Source of the DNA: Calditrichota bacterium
GTDB lineage: Bacteria; Zhuqueibacterota; Zhuqueibacteria; Zhuqueibacterales; Geothermadaptataceae
DNA: 64,000 nucleotides
Assembly: GCA_008501765.1 (NCBI GenBank)
Contig: QQUE01000002.1
Coordinates: 618,336 to 682,335 of the forward strand
Reading direction: 5' to 3'
Positions 20,101 through 29,619 of the stretch are shown here, one piece after another. Numbering within the stretch: the first letter of the stretch is position 1; each line of letters starts with the position of its first letter. Under the pieces are notes generated by a model, which ran no database searches, was not told where the DNA came from, and worked only from the letters and a program-made list of their open reading frames with translations. The translations under genes and the position numbers were made by a program.

Positions 20101-20304
20101 CTAATCTTCTTCCTGAAAATCTTTGTCCTTTTGTGGTGGATAAATCGTTCTGTAAAGCATTAAAAAACCACTCACTGATCCATATACAAGCCCAAGGATT
20201 AAAAACAGTGGGGAGAGTGCCAACTTTTGATCGAGCCAATACCCGATCCCCAAGCCAAGTAAAATTGAAAACGCAAAACGCAAACCGAGATCCATATAGG
20301 GCAA
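20101..20304 (-). CDS. AtpZ/AtpI-family small membrane protein, start uncertain
   Basis: A 67-residue (or longer) protein with two membrane hairpin segments (FAFSILLGLGIGYWLDQKL and SPLFLILGLVYGSVSGFLML), matching the AtpZ pattern G-x-G-Y-W-L-D. TTG at 20304 or ATG at 20295 are the only standard starts, yet neither has a ribosome site. The frame stays open further upstream with a basic stretch (RNIQKQRRSS) like the usual AtpZ N-terminus, containing only ATT/ATA as possible starts. It begins the ATP synthase genes, right after bactofilin. Confidence 0.75.
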   Translation of the reverse strand: MPYMDLGLRFAFSILLGLGIGYWLDQKLALSPLFLILGLVYGSVSGFLMLYRTIYPPQKDKDFQEED

Positions 20305-20349
20305 AGAATTCGAACTGCGCCGCTGTTTTTGGATGTTTCGACTAATTAT

Positions 20350-20784
20350 TTAACTCTGCTTTAACGGCTCTTTTGAGGGAGTACCACTTAAAAGAGATTT
20401 TCCACTGGTTACCGTTGACGTTGGTTCGCCCTGGCCCATGGAACAAACACCCTCAAAAACAGCCCCTTCTTCGATTACCAGCTTGGCTGTTTTGAGCTCG
20501 CCCTGGAACAAAGAACGGGCTTCAAGTATGACCTTGCCACTCGAATGAACTTTGCCCTGAACTTTTCCGCCGATGATGGCATTTTTGGCTGTTACTTCAC
20601 CCTCGACTTCGCCTTCTTTCCCAACAGTCAGGGAATCCGCCGTTACGATGCGCCCTTTTACCTTGCCGTCAATACGGATACTGCTCTCAACTTTTAAAGT
20701 ACCTTCAAAAAAAGTACCTTTTCCAACTATAGTGTTTAAACTACCAGGACGTTCCATACTTCCATTTTCCTTTTTCCCCAGCAT
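20350..20784 (-). CDS. bactofilin
   Basis: This 144-residue cytoskeletal protein has the bactofilin beta-helix at about residues 18-115. It is visible as repeating short strands: TIVGKGTFFEGTLKVESS, IDGKVKGRIVTADSLTVG, EGEVEGEVTAKNAIIGG, VQGKVHSSGKVILEA, FQGELKTAKLVIEEGAVFEG. Flanking tails are disordered. Bactofilins polymerise without nucleotide and position cell-wall enzymes or chromosome-segregation proteins. GAGGTG lies before the ATG. The gene follows an M23 peptidase and parAB, a pairing known for this family, and precedes the ATP synthase genes. Confidence 0.93.
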   Translation of the reverse strand: MLGKKENGSMERPGSLNTIVGKGTFFEGTLKVESSIRIDGKVKGRIVTADSLTVGKEGEVEGEVTAKNAIIGGKVQGKVHSSGKVILEARSLFQGELKTAKLVIEEGAVFEGVCSMGQGEPTSTVTSGKSLLSGTPSKEPLKQS

Positions 20785-20831
20785 TTTTCACCTCACTTCT
20801 AAGTCGAATTTTGTCAATGCTGCCAATAGTT

Positions 20832-21725
20832 TTACTCTGTTTGAAGCTCGAGAATAAATTCACGCGGATCAACAGGTTTTCCGTTTTGCCAAATTGCAAA
20901 ATGCAAATGCGGTCCGGTGCTTTGTCCCGAATTACCCAACAATGCAATCGGATCATTTTTTTGCACCTGCATCCTTTCAGATACCAAAATTCGATTATTA
21001 TGACCATAGAATGAAAAAATATCATTACCATGGTTAATAATTATCAAATTTCCTAACACAGAAGTCCAGCCGGCGAAAATCACAATGCCTGAACCCGCAG
21101 CTTTAATGTCGCTTCCAACCTGTCCGGCGATATCGATTCCGAAATGCTGGTTACTAAAAAGCCAGGATCGCATCTGCGGCCTGAACGAATCCGTTATATG
21201 CCCCTTATCAACAGGCAGAGCTGTTGGAATATTGGGAGTATATTTGTGCAGCGGCTTCTTTTTATCTATCCGCCAAGCAGGCCGACTGCTGACAACTTTA
21301 TTATTTCTATCGGGTTCCAGTGTCATTTGATCATCGGGCGAGGCTAAATCGTACGATTCCGGGGGATCAAACTCCGTGTCTCTAAAATTTCTATAGGCGG
21401 CTTGCAGACTGCTCTTACTTACACCGAGAGCATTTAAAAGCCGCTCTTGCATTCGCCGGTGATCCTCGACCTGCTGTTCAATCTGATAAATTCTTCGATT
21501 ATCTTTTAACAAGCGAACGTTGTTTTCAATGAGCTCGTTGTTTTTTTGTGCCACACTAAACCATTTATAATAAGCAAAACCACCAAGTAAAGCGTGTAAA
21601 ACTCCCACAATGGCTAAAACCAAAATAAACTTGATCGTGCCCATGCTCAAACGAAAGGAATAGGGCTCTGAATTGCCTTCAGGTATGAGCAACACGGAGA
21701 TTGTGCGCTTTTCCTTGCTTTTCAA
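20832..21725 (-). CDS. membrane-anchored M23 (LytM) peptidase
   Basis: This 297-residue protein has a membrane anchor (about 28-50), a coiled coil (about 55-95) and a C-terminal peptidase domain (about 190-290). The metal and catalytic residues are present: HFGID (H-x3-D), YGHN and GPHLHFAIW (H-x-H). It should cut peptidoglycan cross-links in the periplasm, probably positioned by the bactofilin encoded 47 bases downstream. The start is TTG at 21725; no ATG or GTG is available in frame. It overlaps the stop of a 14-codon open frame that begins at the predicted transcription start. Confidence 0.92.
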   Translation of the reverse strand: MKSKEKRTISVLLIPEGNSEPYSFRLSMGTIKFILVLAIVGVLHALLGGFAYYKWFSVAQKNNELIENNVRLLKDNRRIYQIEQQVEDHRRMQERLLNALGVSKSSLQAAYRNFRDTEFDPPESYDLASPDDQMTLEPDRNNKVVSSRPAWRIDKKKPLHKYTPNIPTALPVDKGHITDSFRPQMRSWLFSNQHFGIDIAGQVGSDIKAAGSGIVIFAGWTSVLGNLIIINHGNDIFSFYGHNNRILVSERMQVQKNDPIALLGNSGQSTGPHLHFAIWQNGKPVDPREFILELQTE

Positions 21726-21766
21726 ACCAGGCGACCTTTCACGACACTTTGGGGCTGTTTAAACAT
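21722..21766 (-). CDS. possible 14-residue leaderless upstream peptide
   Basis: An ATG lies seven bases after the TATACT box of the promoter below, so transcription would begin at or next to the start codon. The frame reads MFKQPQSVVKGRLV and stops at a TGA overlapping the TTG start of the M23 gene (TTGA). It could be a coupling leader peptide. No experiment or homology supports it. Confidence 0.3.
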   Translation of the reverse strand: MFKQPQSVVKGRLV

Positions 21767-21773
21767 AGTTCAA

Positions 21774-21802
21774 AGTATAAAAACGAAATAGATAAAAGTC
21801 AA
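21774..21802 (-). promoter_or_regulatory. sigma-70-type promoter of the M23/bactofilin genes
   Basis: On the minus strand TTGACT (21797-21802), a 17-base spacer and TATACT (21774-21779) lie in the 106-base gap after parB. It could also feed the ATP synthase genes downstream, since no terminator is seen before them. Confidence 0.75.
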
Positions 21803-21831
21803 TTAAAATTATGAAAACAATATACTATAAC

Positions 21832-22698
21832 TTAACTCGGCTGCAAGAGCAAATCTACAATACGATCAAAATCATTTTCCGAATAAAACTCCACCTGCAC
21901 ACTACCAGTCTGCCCCTTCAGATTTACATGAACCTGAGTTCCAAATTTCTGGCGCAGCTTATCTTCCAACTCCTTAACTTCCGGAGGGACAACGGGCGCC
22001 ATCTTTACCGCACTTGTTTTTTTATTCGGACGAGCTGATTTAACAAACCCCTCGGCTTGACGAACACTCAGTCCATCATTTATAATTTTTTTCCAGAGCT
22101 GTTCTTTTACTGCGTCATCTTCACAGCTCAAAACGGCTCGAGCATGCCCGGCACTCAACTCGCCTCTGGCAACACTCTCCTGAATTGCGGCTGGTAATTT
22201 TAGGAGTCGTAGAAAATTTGCCACTGTCGCGCGCTCTTTCCCCACACTTTTAGCGACCTGCTCTTGTGTCAGCTGACAATCATCGATCAATCGTTGATAA
22301 GCCGCAGCTTCTTCGATAGGATTTAAATTCTCACGCTGGATATTTTCGATGAGTGCTAATTCGAGCATATCCACATCATTGCTTACGTGAATAACGAAAG
22401 CAGGAATCTTATCAAGTCCCAGCTCCTGGACCGCCCGCAACCGTCGTTCCCCGGCGATCAGCTGAAAGGCATCGCCGAAGTGACGGACAGAAATAGGGGT
22501 AATTATTCCTTTTTCACCGATCGAGCGTTTTAACTCTTCAAGCGCTACAAGGTCGAACTCTGTACGTGGTTGAAAAGGATTGGGCGAGATAAGTGAGACA
22601 TTTATTTCTGACAGGCTTTCTCTTTGCTGCTCAGTCGTCGGCTCAGGAATGTCCGGAATTAGAGCTGACAGCCCCTTGCCCAGTCTTTTGGTCGCCAT
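21832..22698 (-). CDS. parB: chromosome partitioning protein ParB
   Basis: This 288-residue CTPase and parS-binding protein has the N-terminal ParB/Srx fold with the GERRLRA box ([16 protein letters not shown]) and the [14 protein letters not shown] motif. The HTH ([24 protein letters not shown]) follows, with a C-terminal dimer domain after a Pro/Val linker. Its start overlaps the end of parA by 56 bases, a tight coupling. It spreads on DNA from parS and works with ParA to segregate origins. No convincing parS site lies in the window. Confidence 0.96.
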   Translation of the reverse strand: MATKRLGKGLSALIPDIPEPTTEQQRESLSEINVSLISPNPFQPRTEFDLVALEELKRSIGEKGIITPISVRHFGDAFQLIAGERRLRAVQELGLDKIPAFVIHVSNDVDMLELALIENIQRENLNPIEEAAAYQRLIDDCQLTQEQVAKSVGKERATVANFLRLLKLPAAIQESVARGELSAGHARAVLSCEDDAVKEQLWKKIINDGLSVRQAEGFVKSARPNKKTSAVKMAPVVPPEVKELEDKLRQKFGTQVHVNLKGQTGSVQVEFYSENDFDRIVDLLLQPS

Positions 22699-23452
22699 TC
22701 TTCAAAACCTCTTTTGCTAAACTCATATAATTTTCACATCCTTTGGAAACAGCATCATACAATACTATTGGTTTACCAAAACTCGGGGCTTCACTTAAGC
22801 GGACGTTACGCCCAACGACTGTTTCAAAGACTTTGTCATCAAAAAACTTGCGGATATCCTCGGCAACTTGACGGCTTAAATTTAAACGTGGATCAAACAT
22901 CGTCAACAGTACGCCTTCGATTTCCAGATTTGGATTCAACACTTTCTGAACGCGGCGAATTGTATTTAAAAGTTGACTTAAACCTTCAAGCGCAAAATAT
23001 TCACATTGAATTGGGATCAAGACGGAATCAGCGGCTGTTAATGCATTTAATGTCAACAGACCCAAAGAGGGAGGACAATCGATAAAAATATATTCATACT
23101 CTTTTTTCAGATTTTTCAGTGCAGTTTTAAGAACATGCTCACGCGACATTTCACCAACCAGTTCGATTTCGGCAGCAGCCAGCTGATTGTGTGAAGGGAG
23201 CAAGTCAAGATAGGTCAATTCTGTCGGGATGATGGCTTCATTTATATCCATCTTGTCAATCAGAACTTCGTAGATACTTTTATTACTATCCCGCGAATCG
23301 ATGCCCAGCCCGCTCGTAGCATTCGCTTGCGGATCGATGTCCAGCGCGAGCACAGAATGCTCAGCAACAGCAATGCTCGACGATAAATTTATAGCGGTTG
23401 TCGTTTTGCCAACACCACCTTTTTGATTCGCTATTGCGATAATTTTTGCCAT
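22643..23452 (-). CDS. parA: chromosome partitioning ATPase ParA (Soj)
   Basis: This 269-residue deviant Walker ATPase begins [22 protein letters not shown]; the KGGVGKTT signature and the Walker A' Lys are intact, followed by [13 protein letters not shown] and the Walker [14 protein letters not shown]. The length fits chromosomal Soj rather than plasmid ParA with an extra HTH. The first gene of the parAB-M23-bactofilin run, it has a good promoter 37 bases upstream of the ATG and GGGAG as ribosome site. Confidence 0.97.
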   Translation of the reverse strand: MAKIIAIANQKGGVGKTTTAINLSSSIAVAEHSVLALDIDPQANATSGLGIDSRDSNKSIYEVLIDKMDINEAIIPTELTYLDLLPSHNQLAAAEIELVGEMSREHVLKTALKNLKKEYEYIFIDCPPSLGLLTLNALTAADSVLIPIQCEYFALEGLSQLLNTIRRVQKVLNPNLEIEGVLLTMFDPRLNLSRQVAEDIRKFFDDKVFETVVGRNVRLSEAPSFGKPIVLYDAVSKGCENYMSLAKEVLKNGDQKTGQGAVSSNSGHS

Positions 23453-23488
23453 ATTTTCTCCCTTAATCCTTCATCTAAAGAGTTGCTA

Positions 23489-23517
23489 AGATAATCTTTC
23501 AACCAGTGAAAATCAAG
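23489..23517 (-). promoter_or_regulatory. sigma-70-type promoter of parAB
   Basis: On the minus strand TTGATT (23512-23517) and TATCTT (23489-23494) are 17 bases apart. The predicted start near 23482 gives a leader of about 30 bases before parA. Confidence 0.72.
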
Positions 23518-23599
23518 CGCTTTTTATGGAGAAAATAGGCCACAAAAACAACTCTGAAGCCCAACCATTATAATCATTTATTGGCCTGTTTTTTTCAGG

Positions 23600-26290
23600 C
23601 TAATAGTACTCACGAGAATTAAACAACGATTGTCCGGATCGACGCTCAAGTTTTATATCTTGCAATGTCTGAGCTTTAATATTGATGCGGAAGTAAAACC
23701 CTTTGGACACACCGGTGGGATACCAATTAAACGAGGCTTCCCAACAATGCAAATCGCGATGAACCGACCAGTTTTGCTGCACCATTTGTTTCTGCTCCAG
23801 GTCAAATTGCCCGGAAAAGGAGACGCGCCAATTTCGCGTGAGCTGCAATTTTGCATTGCTCACCCGAACATAAGTGGTTTTGGTTTTATTCGAGGGATTA
23901 AAATAGTTCAAATTATAGCGCAGAGCAAAACTGGCTCCCCAGGAAAGTTCGCCTTTGGCGCCACCGGCACTGCCGGCGTATTCTCCAAACCCGGGATTCA
24001 GATCATTTTCCTGCTCAACCTCCGGAGAGTTAACCTGAACTCCCTTCCCGCTCAACGAAAATGAGGCGTCCATATTGACACTCGTCAATCGCATCCATTT
24101 GAACACATCTGATTTATTCGAATCATAAAGATATTTGTCGCTTTCAAAATTCGACGCACTGTCAAATTTATATGGGCTGTGACTTAAAGTTGTGCTAAAT
24201 CGAAATTTTTGCGTGGGATTCGCGCTAATCCGGCTTGTAATGGCACTCAATTTTTTTGATTCTGCAGCCATGTTGTAACTGCCGCTGAAGCTGGCATTGA
24301 ACAACCGCACTTTTTTATCTTTTTCTTCACCCTTAATTTTTGCCTGAAAATCATTGTCGATGCCAAAAGTAATACTGCCGCGTTTTTGTGCAGGAGTGCC
24401 GCTAAAACGATCCCGGCGAACTGTTTCGCCTTCACTATCGACTGCTTCGGTATAATAGCCCCACCGTTCTGTCGAAAAATCCGGCGCATAGCTAAATCCA
24501 ATACGAGGCTTCATCACGTGGCGAATCGCGGTTAACGATCCAATGTTTGGCTGAAACATACCATAGAGTTCAGTACTTGCATTGGCGCTATAACTAAATG
24601 TCATCCGGCGGGCAAACTTCTTTTGCTCACTTCGTTCGAGCGTGGAATCTTCATAGACAAACTCACGATCGAACCAGTCTTCCTGAAATCGCATCGACTG
24701 GCTTAATTTTAAAATCCCCAACATTTTTCCGGGATAGCTCATATTCAAACTACCGGAATTTTTAGTGAAACTGCGCTGGTCTTCATCATAAAACCGTGTT
24801 GTATTTACGGCAATCGAATCTTCACCGGGATCCAGGGTGATGGGGTCTAAATAAGTGGTATCAATGCGTGTTTCTTCCAGAGTTTTTGTGTAAGTACTGG
24901 AAAAATTTGTGTTAAAACCGTAGGTGATAGTTTGCCACCATTTTTGTTCATCTTTTTTCGCTGCGCCCGTGCTGGAACTTCGGCCAAGCCCACGACCTTT
25001 TTCTTTTTTATCCTGCCCAAAAAGCGGACGCGTGGCATAATTAAAGGAAATTTGCGGTAGATTTCTTCTTAAGGGTGTCGTGCTGTTGTCATCGAGGTCG
25101 CGCGTTTCCGACAAGGATAAATTAAGACTGTTCCGACCCAGTTTTTTTGAATAATTTGCCCGTGAAATGATTTGCCGGTTTAAGCGTTGGTTCGGATCGG
25201 AGTAAAAATCCTTATAGTAACTGTTGTCACTTTGAAATTGACCACTGACGGTAAAACGACTGGTTTTGTCGAGTGTCTGACTGTGGTCAACATTAAAATT
25301 CCAACGCCTTTCCACCCGGCCAGTGGAAAAATCCTTGCGCGTCATCGACCCTGCAAAACGCCCGTTATAAGAATAGCGTTTATTATAATTTAAGCCACCC
25401 CGAAAAAGCCACCCGGAGCGGTCATAATAATCGGCTGTCGCTTTCGCATCGAGATAATCATTTATTGCCCAATAATACCCCAGTCCTTTTAAATATTTTC
25501 CCTCGGCCGTGCTTTGCCCATATCGTGGGACAACGATGCCGCTTTTGCGCCCGGTTTTCGTGGGGAACATGGCAAAAGGCAGGTAGGCAAGAGGAATTTT
25601 CCCGAGGTATAAAACAATGGGTTTGGCAATGACACGCTCCCCGGCAATCAGCTTCATGCGCCGTGCCCAAAAATGAAAATGAGGATCGGTTTCATTTTCA
25701 CAGGTAGAGTATGTGCCCGAGGTCACATTAAACACTTTTTTATCGACACGTTTGATTTGCGTTCCTGTATTAAATCCACCGTCCATTTCAGCACGGCCTT
25801 TTTTGATAATTCCTTTTTGCGTGTCGAAATTATAAATCATGCTTTCGCCGGTAATTTCCTGCTGGCCATCATTGAAGATCGGGTATTGCGTAATCTTGAC
25901 CGTAAAACTGTCCTTCGGAGCATTTGTTAAGCTGGAGTCGATAGCTACGCGCAAAGTTTCCGGCAAGGCCTCAGCAATGAGAATGCGCTCTTCCTGGTTT
26001 ACCTGAATTTTACCAGCTTTAATTTCCATTTTTTGATATTTTACGACAGCGTGATCGGTGAGGTACAAAATCCCCTTTTTTACATCGTTATCAAAATAGC
26101 GGGCTTCATAGTGAATCGGTGCATCCAAATCCGATTTTTTACTGGCCTTCTTTTTCACAAATTTCGCTTTTGGGACAAGAACCGAGGCTGTGTCCGGTAA
26201 CGCCGGAAATATTTTCGGTAGTTCCTGCGCCCGGATTTGAGAGATCAATATCAAAAAAAATATAATTGAATATCCAGGGAACGCTCGCAT
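23600..26290 (-). CDS. lptD: LptD/OstA-like outer membrane LPS assembly protein
   Basis: This 896-residue protein has a signal peptide (FPGYSIIFFLILISQIRAQ), an OstA jelly-roll of about 40-200 (IHYEARYFDNDVKKGILYLTDHAVVKY and similar beta repeats) and a long beta barrel with alternating aromatic strands ending in ...LFNSREYY. The conserved LPYLPFAMFPT-like segment is seen as IPLAYLPFAMFPTKTGRKSG. LptD inserts lipopolysaccharide in the outer leaflet, so the organism is probably a diderm with LPS. The frame is open to 26431 inside rarA. ATG at 26290 was chosen for AGGA six bases upstream and a clean signal peptide; ATG at 26368, overlapping the rarA end, is the alternative. Confidence 0.88.
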   Translation of the reverse strand: MRAFPGYSIIFFLILISQIRAQELPKIFPALPDTASVLVPKAKFVKKKASKKSDLDAPIHYEARYFDNDVKKGILYLTDHAVVKYQKMEIKAGKIQVNQEERILIAEALPETLRVAIDSSLTNAPKDSFTVKITQYPIFNDGQQEITGESMIYNFDTQKGIIKKGRAEMDGGFNTGTQIKRVDKKVFNVTSGTYSTCENETDPHFHFWARRMKLIAGERVIAKPIVLYLGKIPLAYLPFAMFPTKTGRKSGIVVPRYGQSTAEGKYLKGLGYYWAINDYLDAKATADYYDRSGWLFRGGLNYNKRYSYNGRFAGSMTRKDFSTGRVERRWNFNVDHSQTLDKTSRFTVSGQFQSDNSYYKDFYSDPNQRLNRQIISRANYSKKLGRNSLNLSLSETRDLDDNSTTPLRRNLPQISFNYATRPLFGQDKKEKGRGLGRSSSTGAAKKDEQKWWQTITYGFNTNFSSTYTKTLEETRIDTTYLDPITLDPGEDSIAVNTTRFYDEDQRSFTKNSGSLNMSYPGKMLGILKLSQSMRFQEDWFDREFVYEDSTLERSEQKKFARRMTFSYSANASTELYGMFQPNIGSLTAIRHVMKPRIGFSYAPDFSTERWGYYTEAVDSEGETVRRDRFSGTPAQKRGSITFGIDNDFQAKIKGEEKDKKVRLFNASFSGSYNMAAESKKLSAITSRISANPTQKFRFSTTLSHSPYKFDSASNFESDKYLYDSNKSDVFKWMRLTSVNMDASFSLSGKGVQVNSPEVEQENDLNPGFGEYAGSAGGAKGELSWGASFALRYNLNYFNPSNKTKTTYVRVSNAKLQLTRNWRVSFSGQFDLEQKQMVQQNWSVHRDLHCWEASFNWYPTGVSKGFYFRINIKAQTLQDIKLERRSGQSLFNSREYY

Positions 26291-26348
26291 CAACGTCCTG
26301 TTTCGTCGCATCGAATTTATAAAACGCCGCGCAGAAGCTGGCACTTTT

Positions 26349-27689
26349 TCACTTCTCTTTTGCTTCATCTTCGAATAATTTTTTATAGCGAATCCACCTA
26401 TATTGCAGCCTCTCTTTGATTGTTTGTTCACGGCCGCGGCTGGATGGACGGTAGTATATTTTATCTTTTAATTCATCGGGCAAACAGGAATCTGGAACGA
26501 ATGCGCCGGGATAGTCATGGGGATATTTGTAGCCTTCTCCATAGCCCTTATCCTTCATCAAACCGGTTGGCGCATTGCGTAGTTTTAGCGGAATTTCCGG
26601 TACAATTCCACTTCGAACATCTTTTAGCGCAGCATCGATTGCCAAATAGGATGCATTGCTTTTCGGGGCCGTCGCCAAATAAACCGTTGCCTGTCCGAGA
26701 AGAATCCGTGCTTCCGGCATGCCGATATTATGCACGGCATCAAAAGTCGACGTTGCCAAAACAAGCGCAAACGGATCGGCATTTCCAATATCTTCGCTGG
26801 CGTGGACAATGAGACGCCGGGCAATGAATCGTGGCTCTTCACCCGCATCAATCATACGTGCAAGGTAGTGCAGCGCTGCGTTCGGGTCACTGCCGCGAAT
26901 ACTCTTTATAAAGGCGGAAATCGTATCAAAATGAGCGTCACCACCCTTGTCGTAGCGCTGTGCTTTTTGCTGAAAAGCTGTCGTCACAATTTCCGGTGTA
27001 ATTTTGATCGGCCCGGCATCAGCCGGCGCTGCCAGAAAACACGCTAGCTCGAAACCATTAATTAATTCGCGGGCATCGCCGTTTGCAAATGCCCGCAACA
27101 AAACTCCTGCATCTTCGGTAACATTTACTTTTGTTTTGTTGCGCGTTTGAAAAGCCTCGATTGATTTTAGCAACAGTTCCCGCAAATCAATGTCAGAAAG
27201 CTTGTGCAAAGTCAAAACCCGGCAGCGGGAAAGCAAGGCAGAAATCACTTCAAATGAAGGATTTTCCGTCGTTGCACCTATAAAAAATAGCGTGCCATCT
27301 TCCACGCTATGCAACAGCGCATCCTGCTGCGATTTGTTGAAACGATGAATTTCATCGATAAACAGGATTGTGCTGTGGCCAAGTTTTTTCCTCGACGTTG
27401 CATTCTCGATAACTTTTCGCACATCGGCGACACCACTGGTAACCGCACTCAAAGCTGTAAATGCTGCATTGCAAGATTTTGCGAACAGCCGAGCCAACGT
27501 TGTTTTCCCGGTTCCCGGGGGGCCCCACAAAATCATCGAGATCGGACGCTGGTTTTGCATCAATGTGCTGAGAATTTTTCCAGTGCCCACCAAATGTTTT
27601 TGACCGAAAAAATCATCAAGCACTTTTGGCCGCATAAAATCAGCCAATGGTTTGTCATTTTGATTGTCTGTACTGTTAAACAAATCCAT
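26349..27689 (-). CDS. rarA: replication-associated recombination protein RarA (MgsA)
   Basis: This 446-residue AAA+ ATPase is related to clamp-loader subunits and acts at stalled forks. It has Walker A WGPPGTGKTTLARLFA, Walker B ILFIDEIHRFNKSQQDALL, sensor 1 GATTENPSFEV and the C-terminal MgsA tetramer domain (GSDPNAALHYLARMIDAGE, DIGNADPFAL). An N-terminal PLADFMRPKVLDDFFGQKHL is typical. GAGG precedes the ATG. Upstream lies a terminator of the propeller gene, so a promoter is expected in 27690-27855, but none of good quality was found. Confidence 0.96.
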   Translation of the reverse strand: MDLFNSTDNQNDKPLADFMRPKVLDDFFGQKHLVGTGKILSTLMQNQRPISMILWGPPGTGKTTLARLFAKSCNAAFTALSAVTSGVADVRKVIENATSRKKLGHSTILFIDEIHRFNKSQQDALLHSVEDGTLFFIGATTENPSFEVISALLSRCRVLTLHKLSDIDLRELLLKSIEAFQTRNKTKVNVTEDAGVLLRAFANGDARELINGFELACFLAAPADAGPIKITPEIVTTAFQQKAQRYDKGGDAHFDTISAFIKSIRGSDPNAALHYLARMIDAGEEPRFIARRLIVHASEDIGNADPFALVLATSTFDAVHNIGMPEARILLGQATVYLATAPKSNASYLAIDAALKDVRSGIVPEIPLKLRNAPTGLMKDKGYGEGYKYPHDYPGAFVPDSCLPDELKDKIYYRPSSRGREQTIKERLQYRWIRYKKLFEDEAKEK

Positions 27690-27855
27690 TACTTTGTGAC
27701 CTCAATACAACATAATTTTCCCGTTCAACACCGCCGAACCCAGTGAAAATTTCACACCCGCAAATGCAGTCAAATAAGACTGGTTAACTTAATAAATTTG
27801 AACTAATAAACAAGAGGCCTGTTCCCTTTAAACTGCCTTGTGCAGTATAAAAAAC

Positions 27856-27879
27856 AAAACCCCGGCTGGCCGAGGTTTT
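27856..27879 (-). terminator. Rho-independent terminator after the propeller gene
   Basis: On the minus strand AAAACCTCGG and CCGGGGTTTT (one G-U pair) enclose a four-base loop and are followed by GTTTTTTATA. It lies nine bases after the stop codon of the gene at 27888. Confidence 0.88.
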
Positions 27880-27887
27880 TCATCACT

Positions 27888-29570
27888 CTAATCAACACGA
27901 TTGGGATCATTCCAATAGAATAATGTCAATCCCTCCGGTGTGCCGAACCAGACATAATCACCATCGAGCAGAACGGCGCGCACGGTATTTCCTGACAAGC
28001 CATCCTGCTTTGTGTAGTGCACCCAATTGCGCAAGCGCCGGTTTAATTTATACACGCCTTGATCTGTCGCAGCCCAGATAGAATGTTTATCTGCTGCCAT
28101 CTCATAAATGAGTGCATCGATGGAAAAATTTTTCTCTGGCAAACCGAGCCATTCTTTTTTTTCGATATCATAGGGAAAAATCCCCCGACTTGTTCCGAAC
28201 CACACTTCCGATTTAAAAGCTGTGACAGCGGTAATTCTTTCACCGACCGGGCCGTTGACATCATCGACAAATCCGCCTGTATCCTCTTCAATATTATAAA
28301 CATATATTCCATAATCGGTCGCGGCCCACAGCAAATTTTCGTTGATTTCAATATCGAGTACGCGGGATAATTTCAAATCGTCACCGCCGATTAAATAAAC
28401 CTCGAGTGTATCTGTTCGCAATGCTCGAATTTCAAAAGCGTTTAGTCCGCCCTCGGAAGCCACATAGGCAACGCCATTGTGCACCGCAACATCGAAGATA
28501 TTTTCGTGATTTAAACCATCGAAAGTCGTCAATTTTGTCCATTCATTTTGGCGTTTATTAAAAATACTCAGCCCAAAACGGGTTGCGCAAAAAAGATTGG
28601 AGCCAGCCACAGTCATGCGATTAACTTCATCAGTGATTAAATTCGGGATAAAATCAGACTCATAATAGAGCCACTTCTCTGTGACTTGATTCCAATAAGT
28701 CAAACCTGCCAGGTTTACGTCTTGAATACTGGAGGTGTTACGGTTTTCACCCCCAACCCACAAGCCGTTTTTATCAAGCGCGATCGCCCTGACATCGCGA
28801 CTAAACAAACCATAATTGAGGAAGGAAAGTTGTTGTTCCCGGGTATTTCCAAGCAAAGCCCCCATTCCCCAACTGCCGATCCACGATTTGAACCATTTGT
28901 CATGCAGCCGCACAGTTATCGGCGCTTTGTGCAAGCGGTCATCCTGAATTGTCCCATTCAACAAAAAAAAGTAGCCGGGATCCATGAAATAGTGCGGGTA
29001 TTCCCCCTTGGGCGCCTGATGATAACCTGCCCACTGGATATTTTGACCATCGTAATTTGAATCGTAGGGCCGTAGCCAGCCCCCCGTGTTGCTGCAGCTA
29101 AAAAGATAACCATCGTTGAATTCAAAAGTTGCGCTGCTTTGAGTAAACCCGATAGCGACGATATCGCCATGGGCTGTCACGCCGCGATCTTCGAGAAAAT
29201 AGTTGGCCCACTGTTCGGAAGACGGAGTATACACAGAAATAGCCGTTTCGGTCACGGCCCACAAAAGCGAGGTATTCTCATCAAATGCAATTGTTTTGAT
29301 CGAATTATCTGCCAATCCGCTGCTGATTGTGAATGGAAACTCCCATTCATTTTTCCAGTAATCATAGCGTGTAATGCCGCCGGTAGTACCAAAATAAACG
29401 AACTGCTGCCCCAATGCAATCGAAGTAACAAATCGCGTTTGCCCATAAGTAATCCAGTCGCCTTGCTCATATTTTGTATTCGTTCCACGAATTGGCAGGT
29501 CACTATTTTGACCCCAACTGACACCCATCATAAAAAGCCACAAAACGACGACTCGCGACATTGATTTCAT
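27888..29570 (-). CDS. exported two-component-type beta-propeller protein
   Basis: This 560-residue protein has a signal peptide (RVVVLWLFMMGVSWGQ) and repeated propeller blades of the two-component-regulator type. These are visible as L-W-A-V/A-T-(D/E)-x-G-(I/V)-x-V-Y: LLWAVTETAISVY, GLWVGGENRN, LLWAATDYGIYVYN, SIWAATDQGVYKLN and VWFGTPEGLTLFYW. In other proteins such blades form the periplasmic sensor of hybrid kinases; here no membrane segment or kinase follows. It lies 49 bases after a sigma-54 activator gene and ends with its own terminator. A soluble sensor or carbohydrate-binding role is possible; the function is unknown. Confidence 0.82.
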   Translation of the reverse strand: MKSMSRVVVLWLFMMGVSWGQNSDLPIRGTNTKYEQGDWITYGQTRFVTSIALGQQFVYFGTTGGITRYDYWKNEWEFPFTISSGLADNSIKTIAFDENTSLLWAVTETAISVYTPSSEQWANYFLEDRGVTAHGDIVAIGFTQSSATFEFNDGYLFSCSNTGGWLRPYDSNYDGQNIQWAGYHQAPKGEYPHYFMDPGYFFLLNGTIQDDRLHKAPITVRLHDKWFKSWIGSWGMGALLGNTREQQLSFLNYGLFSRDVRAIALDKNGLWVGGENRNTSSIQDVNLAGLTYWNQVTEKWLYYESDFIPNLITDEVNRMTVAGSNLFCATRFGLSIFNKRQNEWTKLTTFDGLNHENIFDVAVHNGVAYVASEGGLNAFEIRALRTDTLEVYLIGGDDLKLSRVLDIEINENLLWAATDYGIYVYNIEEDTGGFVDDVNGPVGERITAVTAFKSEVWFGTSRGIFPYDIEKKEWLGLPEKNFSIDALIYEMAADKHSIWAATDQGVYKLNRRLRNWVHYTKQDGLSGNTVRAVLLDGDYVWFGTPEGLTLFYWNDPNRVD

Positions 29571-29619
29571 ATTTATCCAGATTTCAGGTGATTTTTTACA
29601 AAATAATCAGACGGCCAAT

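Noticed and set aside
27752-27766. GTGAAAATTTCAC palindrome upstream of rarA
   Set aside because: Short six-base arms in AT-rich DNA, with no second copy noticed and no promoter next to it; chance is likely.
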